A stretch of DNA of 5,362 nucleotides from Fimbriimonadaceae bacterium. GTDB taxonomy: Bacteria > Armatimonadota > Fimbriimonadia > Fimbriimonadales > Fimbriimonadaceae. Positions 1 to 5,362 of the stretch are shown here, piece after piece. Position numbers and translations under genes: made by a program. The notes under the pieces are model-generated. The model was not told where the DNA came from. It ran no database searches and was given only the letters and a program-made list of their open reading frames with translations. Location of the stretch: the NCBI GenBank assembly GCA_022842565.1, contig JALHPH010000139.1:1-5362 (forward strand), in the 5' to 3' direction. The first letter of the stretch is position 1, and the number at the start of each line of letters is the position of its first letter.

Positions 1-44
1 AACCCGGGAGCGGGGTAATCAGGTATCTTTCGCCAAGCGGATTT

Positions 45-59
45 CCCGGCCAAGCCGGG
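45..59. other. GC-rich hairpin in the hppA upstream region
   Basis: CCCGGC (45-50) and GCCGGG (54-59) form a perfect 6-bp stem around a CAA loop. No T-run follows on the plus strand, so it is not a standard intrinsic terminator in that direction. It lies about 15 bp upstream of the proposed -35 box of hppA. It may be the tail of an upstream unit's terminator or a regulatory palindrome; nothing in the window decides between these. Confidence 0.35.
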
Positions 60-74
60 GTAGAACGTTGCGCG

Positions 75-103
75 TTGAGCTCTGGTAGTTCGCGCGTTAT
101 GAA
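75..103 (+). promoter_or_regulatory. Candidate sigma70-type promoter of hppA
   Basis: TTGAGC (75-80, 4/6 to TTGACA) is separated by 17 bp from TATGAA (98-103, 4/6 to TATAAT). Transcription would start near 110, leaving a leader of only about 12 nt before the ATG at 122. Both boxes are imperfect, so this is a reading of spacing and consensus only. No Shine-Dalgarno sequence is evident between the predicted start of transcription and the ATG. Confidence 0.4.
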
Positions 104-121
104 ATACAGCAGAGCAATATC

Positions 122-3100
122 ATGATGTGGAGACCCTTTGGCTCAAGTCGAGCCGCGGCAGCCCTTGCGCTTACAATGACAGGCGCAAGCGCCGCCTTCG
201 CGGCTGGCGGTGAAGACGTCGCCCTCAAATTTGAGGGGGCAGACAGACTTTTCCTTATCGCGTCGTTAGTGTTTGGCTTAATCGCCGTGCTTTACGGCAT
301 CTACTTGTATAACAAGGTGTACTCCGAGTCGCCTGGTGATGAGAAGATGCAAGAAGTCGGCGCCGCCATTAAGGCCGGAGCCCTCGCTTACCTCCAGCAA
401 CAGCGCAACATGATCACCATTTTCGTGGTCATCCTTGGCGCGCTGCTCGCCGGAATGTATTACACGAAGTTCGGTGCAAACGTTGCAATCGGCATCGCGG
501 TCTGTTTCGTGGCCGGTGTCGCAGCGTCGTACATCGCAGGCTATGTGGGCATGCTGATGGCCGTGGCCGCCAACATGCGCACCGCTGCAGCTGCACTCAC
601 CAGCTATAAGCGCGCCCTGGAAGTTGCGTTCCGCGCCGGTGGCGTGGCAGGCATGATGACGGTCGGACTCGGCCTCATCGGTGCGTCAGTCATCTTCTTC
701 CTCGGCGGTGCCGATTCGATGAAGTACCTGGTCGGTTTTGGCTTCGGTGGATCGCTTGCAGCTCTGTTTATGCGCGTAGGCGGTGGCATTTATACGAAGG
801 CTGCTGACGTTGGCGCTGACCTTGTTGGTAAGGTCGAAGCAGGAATCCCTGAGGACGACCCACGCAACCCAGCCGTGATCGCAGACAACGTTGGCGACAA
901 CGTGGGCGACTGCGCCGGTATGGCCGCTGATGTTTTTGAATCTTACGAAGTCACTCTGGTGGCCGCCATCGTTTTGGGCGCAGCCACTGCGGCCATCTTC
1001 CCTGTAGAAATTTGGATGAAGCTGGTTCTCTTCGCGCTCATGGCGCGTGGTGTTGGCGTCATCGCTTCGATTATCGGTATTCAGTCAGTGAAGGGCTCGG
1101 ACGACACGAGCATGGATCCGCTCAAGGCTATTGGAAAGGGCTTCAACCTCTCCGCCATCATCGCCGGCGTCCTGACCATGGTCGTCGCCTACGTGATGAT
1201 GGGGGGAATGCCGTCCGTTGCGCCGTTGATCAAGACGACGTCGCCGATGGACAGCCAGAAGTTCTTCCGAGCCGAGCGCTCTGAGATTCTGAAGATCGCC
1301 GAGGCGGTGCTCCCGCAGAAGCGAACCCAAATCACAACAATCCGAAACGAAGCCGCTAAGCTCGTTCCAGCCGGAGAGCGAGGGGCTGGCAAGCCAGCCT
1401 GGGTCGGCGCAAGCGCCGAGGAGGTCGTCAAGAACGCAGCGGTAACAAAGCTTCTCAACGACGCTGGTTACGACAAGGCTGACCATCTGGCAGTCGTGCA
1501 ATTTGCACTCGCCGAGTTCCGCAAACCTGAAACGCTGAAAATCCGAGACCTGCAGCCAGAAGACCTGATGGCCAATGCCGCGGTCAAGAAAATGGTGGAA
1601 GGTAGCGGACGCAGCAAGGACAACTTTAAGCGCGGCACCCTTCCACGTATCCTGACTTACGATCCATCGGTCCCCGAGATGCCTCTGGCCTCTTTCGAGG
1701 GCTTTGTTCCGCTCAACTGGAAGGATCCTCGCCTGGCGAAGCTTGCCACAGTCAAGGATGCTGATCCCGCCAACCCCGCTGCACAGCAGGAGTTCGTCAG
1801 CTTCGATTCGCGGTTCAACAAGCAAGCGGCTAAAGAGAAGCTGGTCATCGTCAAGATTGACGTAGATCAGGAAGTTCCCTCTGCTGGCCCCGAAAAGCCG
1901 ACCCGCCAAAAGTTCTCTGTGTTCTTCGGCCCGGTGACCGAGACTCGCGTCGAGCAACTCATCAAGGATGCTGCGACCAGCAATCCGAACAGCAAGTTCA
2001 CGCTGGCTGACCGGTTCAACACCGAGTTCCTGATCAACAAGGATGGCGACATCGCCCTCGGTGTTGATCTGAAGAGCCAAGCGGGCCGCACTCTTGCCAC
2101 GCCGCACGAACTGCAACCGTTCACGCCGGTGACCTTCTACAAGGACACGGCGGCCAACGTGAAGTCTCAGAACGACGCCCGTATGCAAAACCCGGCTGCT
2201 CCGGCACCCGAGGTCAAGAGTGCTCCGGTGGTCTTCGTTCAGCACGAAACCGTCGAGTGGTGGCGCTTTGCAGCCTGTATCTTGGTCGGTATTTTGATGG
2301 CGTTCGTCTTCGAGCGAATGACCGACTACTACGTCAGCACCCACCGCCGCCCAACCCGCGAGGTTGCAGGCGTGGCATCGGCTGGCCCCGCTCCTATGAT
2401 CATCCAGGGCTTCGCGCTGGGCAAGGAATCGAGCGTCATGTCTGTGCTCGCGATATGTGTCGCGCTCATGATCCCGCTCTTTATCTTCCCGCCTGCCGTC
2501 TACGGTGGACTGCTGCTGAGCTTCTATGGAATCGCGCTGGTGGGTCTTGGCCTGCTGGCGACCACAGGCTTCATCCTTGCGATGGACACCTTTGGTCCGA
2601 TCAGCGACAACGCACAAGGCGTCTTCGAGATGTCCGGTGCGGCGCACACTCACCCCGAAGCGGCTCTCGCCGTGCAACGACTCGACGCTGCTGGCAACAC
2701 CACCAAGGCTCTGACCAAGGGCTTTGCGATTGCCACCGCCGTCGTCGCTGCCGTCGCCCTGTTCCACAGCTACATCGAAGCAGCCAAGCTCACCACGGTG
2801 GGCATGCCGCTGGAAATGCCCGAGATCTTCATCGGGTTGCTCATCGGTGGTGCTGCTCCTTACCTGTTCTCGTCATTCCTCATCAATGCTGTGGGTCGCG
2901 CCGCGTTCCAGCTGATTGGTGAAGTGCGAAAGCAGTTCAAGAACGATCCGGGCATCATGCTCGGAACCAGCAAGCCCGACTACGGCGCTTGTGTGGCCAT
3001 CGTAACCCGAGCCGCTCAAAAGGAGCTGCTAGGCCCTGGAATCCTGGCGATTGCACTGCCAGTGCTCGTGGTCTTCGGCCTCGCCATCGGCAAGCCGACC

Positions 3101-3550
3101 ACCATGGTCAACGGAGTCGAGGTGAACCTCGCCGGTGCTCAGGCACTTGGCGGCTTCCTCGCAGGAACCATTCTCTCTGGCCAACTGCTGGCCGTGATGC
3201 TCGCCAACTCCGGCGGCATTTGGGATAACGCGAAGAAGCTCATCGAAGACGGTATGCACGGTGGCAAGGGGACCGAAGCTCACAAGGCTGGCGTCGTTTG
3301 CGACACCGTCGGCGACCCGTTCAAGGACACCGCTGGTCCGGCTCTGAACCCGCTCATCAAGGTGATGAACCTGGTGGCCCTGCTGATCGCTCCTTATGTG
3401 ATCTTCGCAGGCAACGACCAAATCCGCATCATCGTGACGGCCGTCGCTGCCATCCTGCTGGTGGGTGCCTTCGTTCAATCGAAGAAGGGCTCCATCGCTA
3501 CCGAGATGGAGCAGATGGTCGGCGCTCCCGAGCAAGCCAAGAAGGACTAA
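122..3550 (+). CDS. hppA: Membrane-bound proton-translocating pyrophosphatase with a large extracytoplasmic insertion
   Basis: Integral membrane enzyme that hydrolyses cytoplasmic pyrophosphate and uses the energy to pump H+ (or Na+) out of the cytoplasm. Residues 1-28 resemble a signal peptide ending ASAAFA. Family motifs are intact: DVGADLVGK (229-237), EDDPRNP (244-250), the ADNVGDNVGDCAG block (254-266), GPISDNAQG (825-833), WDNAKK (1034-1039) and DTVGDPFKDTAGPALNP (1061-1077). Lys862 and Thr865 in the GNTTKALTKG segment are the residues that mark K+-independent enzymes (Ala/Gly in K+-dependent ones), so H+ pumping is the likeliest activity. Glu273 sits at the helix-6 gate. The protein has 1142 residues against roughly 650-800 for the family. 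The excess is a hydrophilic stretch at about 363-710 between helices 8 and 9. An extra hydrophobic segment (about 1099-1118) follows helix 16. Cys1060 replaces the usual Gly before catalytic Asp1061. Translation could start at either of the tandem ATGs at 122 and 125. The gene appears monocistronic, ending before a strong terminator. Confidence 0.96.
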   Translation: MMWRPFGSSRAAAALALTMTGASAAFAAGGEDVALKFEGADRLFLIASLVFGLIAVLYGIYLYNKVYSESPGDEKMQEVGAAIKAGALAYLQQQRNMITIFVVILGALLAGMYYTKFGANVAIGIAVCFVAGVAASYIAGYVGMLMAVAANMRTAAAALTSYKRALEVAFRAGGVAGMMTVGLGLIGASVIFFLGGADSMKYLVGFGFGGSLAALFMRVGGGIYTKAADVGADLVGKVEAGIPEDDPRNPAVIADNVGDNVGDCAGMAADVFESYEVTLVAAIVLGAATAAIFPVEIWMKLVLFALMARGVGVIASIIGIQSVKGSDDTSMDPLKAIGKGFNLSAIIAGVLTMVVAYVMMGGMPSVAPLIKTTSPMDSQKFFRAERSEILKIAEAVLPQKRTQITTIRNEAAKLVPAGERGAGKPAWVGASAEEVVKNAAVTKLLNDAGYDKADHLAVVQFALAEFRKPETLKIRDLQPEDLMANAAVKKMVEGSGRSKDNFKRGTLPRILTYDPSVPEMPLASFEGFVPLNWKDPRLAKLATVKDADPANPAAQQEFVSFDSRFNKQAAKEKLVIVKIDVDQEVPSAGPEKPTRQKFSVFFGPVTETRVEQLIKDAATSNPNSKFTLADRFNTEFLINKDGDIALGVDLKSQAGRTLATPHELQPFTPVTFYKDTAANVKSQNDARMQNPAAPAPEVKSAPVVFVQHETVEWWRFAACILVGILMAFVFERMTDYYVSTHRRPTREVAGVASAGPAPMIIQGFALGKESSVMSVLAICVALMIPLFIFPPAVYGGLLLSFYGIALVGLGLLATTGFILAMDTFGPISDNAQGVFEMSGAAHTHPEAALAVQRLDAAGNTTKALTKGFAIATAVVAAVALFHSYIEAAKLTTVGMPLEMPEIFIGLLIGGAAPYLFSSFLINAVGRAAFQLIGEVRKQFKNDPGIMLGTSKPDYGACVAIVTRAAQKELLGPGILAIALPVLVVFGLAIGKPTTMVNGVEVNLAGAQALGGFLAGTILSGQLLAVMLANSGGIWDNAKKLIEDGMHGGKGTEAHKAGVVCDTVGDPFKDTAGPALNPLIKVMNLVALLIAPYVIFAGNDQIRIIVTAVAAILLVGAFVQSKKGSIATEMEQMVGAPEQAKKD
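1208..2251 (+). other. Insertion of about 350 residues in HppA loop 8-9, no recognised domain
   Basis: This encodes HppA residues about 363-710. The flanking segments are ordinary HppA: the helix-8 stretch LSAIIAGVLTMVVAYVMMGG before it, and the helix-9 stretch beginning WWRFAACILVGILMAF after it, followed by DYYVST. The insertion has no transmembrane segment and is rich in Lys, Glu, Asp and Ala. Its first half looks mostly helical. Its second half contains beta-like runs such as KEKLVIVKIDVD and RQKFSVFFGPV. It ends in a Pro/Ala-rich tether (about 690-702). In mPPase topology both ends of loop 8-9 face outside the cytoplasm, so this should be a periplasmic or surface domain. It keeps the reading frame and shows no evident base-composition shift from the rest of the gene. 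I do not recognise the fold, and its function is unknown. Confidence 0.8.
1412..1636 (+). repeat. Possible internal protein repeat in the HppA insertion
   Basis: Residues 431-452 (core EEVVKNAAVTKLLNDAG) and 478-499 (core EDLMANAAVKKMVEGSG) align without gaps at a 47-residue offset. They share E, NAAV, K, G and a later K, plus several conservative hydrophobic matches. A weaker third match, SEILKIAEAV (387-396), lies 46 residues earlier. The similarity is seen in the protein, not as a DNA repeat. It suggests a small helical module duplicated within the insertion, but by-eye alignment of short helices can mislead. Confidence 0.4.
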
Positions 3551-3564
3551 GGCGTTCTTGCTTC

Positions 3565-3603
3565 AAAATCCCCCTCGCCCATACGGCAAGGGGGATTTTT
3601 CTT
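3565..3603 (+). terminator. Strong rho-independent terminator after hppA
   Basis: AAAATCCCCCT (3565-3575) pairs perfectly with AGGGGGATTTT (3589-3599). After a C/A mismatch, GCC/GGC adds three more pairs around a CATAC loop. The run TTTTT (3596-3600), then CTT, follows the GC core. The stem starts 14 bp after the hppA stop. The A-run on the left arm gives a weaker T-tract on the opposite strand, so some bidirectional activity is possible, which would also stop any folC read-through. Confidence 0.93.
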
Positions 3604-3630
3604 GCCTGCCGATCGGTTTTGGCGTAGACT
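3602..3630 (+). promoter_or_regulatory. Candidate promoter of the small BON-like gene, giving a leaderless transcript
   Basis: TTGCCT (3602-3607, 4/6 to TTGACA) and TAGACT (3625-3630, 4/6 to TATAAT) are separated by exactly 17 bp. The expected transcription start, about 7 nt after the -10 box, falls at 3637-3638, on the ATG itself. The transcript would therefore be leaderless or nearly so, which fits the absence of a Shine-Dalgarno sequence. The position immediately after the hppA terminator supports independent transcription. The boxes are imperfect. Confidence 0.42.
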
Positions 3631-3637
3631 AACGCGT

Positions 3638-3880
3638 ATGGCCGATCCCAAAGAGCTAGAAGCAACCCGCATGGCGCGCAAGGAATTCACCAAACGCCCC
3701 CTCGATATCTCGCGCTGCGATATCCGGGTGATGCATGGCGTGGTCTATGTACGCGGCCAAATCGGTCTGATGCGCGGTGGTGAGGGCAGCGTCGACGAGT
3801 ATTTGGAGCAGATCAAGAAGATCCTGCGCGCCAAGCCAGAGATTCGGGATGTTGTGGTGGATGCCTCAGTCAGAGGTTAG
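3638..3880 (+). CDS. Small BON-domain-like protein, function unknown
   Basis: An 80-residue soluble protein with no signal peptide or membrane segment. A basic helix (residues 1-20) is followed by a pattern like a compact BON module: DIRVMHGVVYVRGQI (28-42) as a beta strand, the typical 'GvVyvrG' turn and a second strand; then a helix SVDEYLEQIKKILRAK (51-66) and a closing strand EIRDVVVDASV (68-78). BON domains often bind phospholipid or other ligands and usually sit in exported or membrane proteins, so a lone cytoplasmic copy is unusual. The ATG at 3638 is preferred over a TTG at 3602, which lies in the terminator tail and would add only 12 unconvincing residues. No Shine-Dalgarno is visible. 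The last 11 bases overlap the convergent folC gene. The reality of the gene is well supported by the strand/helix pattern; the family assignment is tentative. Confidence 0.72.
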   Translation: MADPKELEATRMARKEFTKRPLDISRCDIRVMHGVVYVRGQIGLMRGGEGSVDEYLEQIKKILRAKPEIRDVVVDASVRG

Positions 3881-5165
3881 CCAGCGCCTGCCCAACATCG
3901 CCGAGTAGGTAGAAGCTGCCGGTCACCAGCACGGGGTCGCCGTGCGCGAGGGCTGCATTGAGCGCCTGTTCCAAGCGAGCGTGTGCGACAATTCGCTGCG
4001 GCCCCCTTTCTGCGTGCACGAGCGCCTCATGGAGTTCAGCCGCTAGTTCGTCCACATGCCGCGCACGAAAAAAGTCGATCGGCGCGATATGCACCCGCTT
4101 GATGAGTGGCCAAAGCGGGGCGTAGAACTCCCTCGGCTCGTGGCCGTTCAGCATTCCCGTCAGCAGCGTAAGGCCCTGATAACCCGCTTCGCGGAGGCTT
4201 GCCGCCAGCACCTGCGCCGAAGGCTCATTGTGCGCCCCATCCAGAATCATAGGGACGCCATGCACCGTTCTGCGCTCGAAACGGCCCGGAAGCCACGCCT
4301 TCGCAATACCCTCGGCGATCCTCTCGGGATCGCGCATTGCCCCTGAGCGCACGAGCGCAGCCACCGCGAGCGCCAGATTGTGCCGAACTTTAGCACCCTG
4401 TAGCGTCGGCTTTAAGTCCTCAAAACTGTGCCCAGGCACCACGAGCGTATGGCCATCCCAGCGGATGTCCTGGCCATATTCCCAAACCTCGCTTCCCTTT
4501 TCCGCGGCGATGCCGCGGATCACATCGCGGGGGGCCACGTCCATCTCGCCTAGAATCAACGGCATCCCCGGCTTCAGGATGCCAGCTTTTTCGGCAGCGA
4601 TCTGCTCGAGCGTGTCGCCAAGAATCGCCATGTGGTCGAGCCCGATGCTCACGATCACTCCGCACTCGGGATGCACCACACTCGTCGCATCGAGCCGTCC
4701 ACCGAGGCCCACCTCCAGCGCCACCCAATCGCAACCCTCTTCGAGCCATGTCTTCAGGCCGAGCGCGATTTTGAGTTCAAACTCGGTCGGTCCACCCAGC
4801 TCAGTGGCGTCCATTCCCTCCGCCCTATCCAAAAGCTCGAACGTCCGGCGAGCCCAATCCTCTTTTGCGATAGGCTCGGTACCCACTTGGACCCGTTCGC
4901 GGGGGTCGTAAACGAACGGACTGTAACCCGCGCCGGTGTGGTGGCCCTGTGCGACCAGCAGCGATTGCAAAAACGCGGTCGTCGTCCCTTTGCCATTTGT
5001 GCCGGCCACCTGGATGTACTTTGGCCCGGGTGGTCGTCCCAGCGCGTCCTGCAACCCCGCGCGCACCACGAACGCCTGCATGCGATCGAGCCCCAACCGC
5101 CAGCCGCGCGGGGCAAGGGCGGCCAAAGCGGCGAGGGAAGATTCGTAGGTTCGCTCCAATTTCAT
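3870..5165 (-). CDS. folC: Bifunctional folylpolyglutamate synthase / dihydrofolate synthase
   Basis: Cytoplasmic Mur-ligase-type ATP-dependent enzyme that adds L-glutamate to dihydropteroate and/or to reduced folates, making and retaining folate cofactors. The 431 residues match the usual length. Motifs in order: PRGWRLGLDRM (19-29), P-loop GTNGKGT (55-61), omega-loop segment SPFVYDPRERV (82-92), TEFE (127-130), EVGLGGRLDAT (151-161), SIGLDHMAILG (173-183), AEKAGILKPG (191-200, with Lys193 at the usual carbamylated-lysine position), LPGRFE (292-297), DGAHN (309-313) and VLVTGSFYLLG (412-422). Two family motifs deviate: SPHL reads SPFV, and DGAHNP reads DGAHNEP. The start at 5165 is chosen because MKLERTYESSLAAL matches the family's N-terminus. 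The open frame continues upstream, but into antisense tRNA sequence. No Shine-Dalgarno is seen. The gene is convergent with the small BON-like gene, with an 11-bp overlap, and divergent from the tRNA. Whether both activities are present cannot be told from motifs alone. Confidence 0.95.
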   Translation of the reverse strand: MKLERTYESSLAALAALAPRGWRLGLDRMQAFVVRAGLQDALGRPPGPKYIQVAGTNGKGTTTAFLQSLLVAQGHHTGAGYSPFVYDPRERVQVGTEPIAKEDWARRTFELLDRAEGMDATELGGPTEFELKIALGLKTWLEEGCDWVALEVGLGGRLDATSVVHPECGVIVSIGLDHMAILGDTLEQIAAEKAGILKPGMPLILGEMDVAPRDVIRGIAAEKGSEVWEYGQDIRWDGHTLVVPGHSFEDLKPTLQGAKVRHNLALAVAALVRSGAMRDPERIAEGIAKAWLPGRFERRTVHGVPMILDGAHNEPSAQVLAASLREAGYQGLTLLTGMLNGHEPREFYAPLWPLIKRVHIAPIDFFRARHVDELAAELHEALVHAERGPQRIVAHARLEQALNAALAHGDPVLVTGSFYLLGDVGQALANL

Positions 5166-5181
5166 CGGTGTGGGGTCATGA

Positions 5182-5213
5182 TTGTCCCGCATTCGCGGGG
5201 GTCGCGGTATAAT
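5182..5213 (+). promoter_or_regulatory. Promoter of tRNA-Pro
   Basis: A perfect TATAAT (5208-5213) lies 11 bp before the mature tRNA 5' end, so transcription would start at about 5220 with almost no 5' leader. The best -35-like match is TTGTCC (5182-5187, 4/6), but the 20-bp spacer is long, so the upstream element is doubtful. The -10 box is convincing because of its position and perfect match. Confidence 0.6.
5186..5199. other. Short inverted repeat between folC and tRNA-Pro
   Basis: CCCGC (5186-5190) and GCGGG (5195-5199) make a 5-bp stem with an ATTC loop, in the 59-bp gap between the divergent folC and tRNA genes and just upstream of the tRNA -10 box. It could be a small operator or a hairpin in the folC leader RNA. 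It is short enough to be chance in GC-rich DNA. Confidence 0.25.
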
Positions 5214-5224
5214 GCGTGTGCATT

Positions 5225-5301
5225 CGGGGCATGGCGCAGCTTGGTAGCGCGTCTGGTTTGGGACCAGAAGGCCGCAGGTTCGAATCCTGCCACCCCGACC
5301 A
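5225..5301 (+). tRNA. tRNA-Pro, anticodon UGG, CCA encoded
   Basis: The cloverleaf reads: acceptor CGGGGCA (5225-5231), TG, D-stem GCGC/GCGC around AGCTTGGTA, G26, anticodon stem TCTGG/CCAGA with loop TTTGGGA (anticodon TGG), variable loop AGGCC, T-stem GCAGG/CCTGC with loop TTCGAAT, 3' acceptor CACCCCG (5291-5297), discriminator A and encoded CCA. C1-G72 is the usual tRNA-Pro identity pair. UGG can read CCA and CCG, and all CCN codons if U34 is suitably modified. The acceptor pairs 1-72 to 5-68 are perfect, but 6-67 is C-A and 7-66 is A-C, which is odd. All other stems are fully paired, so I still call it a real tRNA. Confidence 0.93.
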
Positions 5302-5362
5302 ATTCTCAAATTCCTATGCTTTTTTAATCCAAGTAGTACACCAACCATTTGCATTTACTGCA
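5302..5362. other. AT-rich sequence downstream of tRNA-Pro, no gene seen
   Basis: About 33% GC (20 of 61 bases), clearly below the rest of the window. A T6 run (5320-5325) lies about 20 bp after the tRNA 3' end and could help termination, but no convincing hairpin precedes it. No start codon with coding-like sequence is visible before the window ends. This may be a plain intergenic spacer or the edge of something inserted at the tRNA. Confidence 0.5.

Noticed and set aside
45..59. Riboswitch in the hppA upstream region
   Set aside because: Only one small hairpin is present, upstream of the likely transcription start, with no recognisable aptamer elements.
1208..2251. The HppA insertion as an intein or inserted mobile element
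   Set aside because: No intein splicing motifs (no Cys/Ser start block or terminal His-Asn), no inverted repeats or target duplications, and it keeps frame with codon use like the rest of the gene.
1085..2767. Long open frame of 560 codons on the minus strand inside hppA
   Set aside because: It mirrors the codon bias of the clearly real hppA gene; its product is low-complexity, rich in Arg, His and Asp, with no recognisable motif.
2257..2922. Second-frame open frame within the 3' half of hppA
   Set aside because: It overlaps catalytic and membrane segments of hppA in another frame and encodes an Arg/Cys/His-rich product typical of a shadow frame.
3602..3637. TTG start giving 12 more residues to the BON-like protein
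   Set aside because: It begins inside the tail of the hppA terminator and overlaps the proposed promoter; the ATG at 3638 fits better.
4228..4911. Open frame of 227 codons on the plus strand inside folC
   Set aside because: It is the Ser/Pro/Arg-rich antisense shadow of folC, with no promoter, motif or domain pattern.
5166..5354. Upstream extension of folC by 63 codons (start at 5354)
   Set aside because: The extra residues are an antisense translation of the tRNA gene, a well-known annotation artefact, and have no FolC homology. The ATG at 5192 also gives no family-like residues.

Overview
This 5.4 kb window of GC-rich bacterial chromosome (roughly 58-60% GC by eye) holds three protein genes and one tRNA. 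The genes look like housekeeping genes. No plasmid, phage, transposon or CRISPR signature is visible. The lineage cannot be fixed from the sequence alone. The lack of clear Shine-Dalgarno sequences, the large membrane pyrophosphatase and the gene mix would suit a free-living, possibly deep-branching bacterium. Armatimonadota is one guess, not a conclusion.

Layout: bases 1-121 are a leader with a GC-rich hairpin and a plausible sigma70-type promoter. Bases 122-3550 (+) encode an 1142-residue membrane-bound, ion-pumping pyrophosphatase (HppA). All catalytic Asp/Lys motifs are present, as are the Lys/Thr pair typical of K+-independent enzymes. A strong intrinsic terminator follows at 3565-3603. 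A small gene at 3638-3880 (+) encodes an 80-residue BON-like protein, possibly from a leaderless transcript. Its 3' end overlaps by 11 bp the 3' end of the convergent folC gene (3870-5165, -), which encodes folylpolyglutamate/dihydrofolate synthase. A tRNA-Pro(UGG) gene at 5225-5301 (+) is divergent from folC and has its own TATAAT box. The window ends in about 60 bp of AT-rich sequence.

The genes do not form an obvious pathway. HppA converts pyrophosphate energy into an ion gradient, FolC makes folate cofactors, and the tRNA serves translation. The most unusual feature is a soluble insertion of about 350 residues in HppA, between membrane helices 8 and 9 by homology. Topology places it on the extracytoplasmic side. 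Ordinary members of the family have only a short loop there, and I recognise no known domain in the insertion, which carries a possible 46-47-residue internal repeat. A second oddity is the tRNA-Pro acceptor stem, whose two inner pairs are C-A and A-C mismatches.
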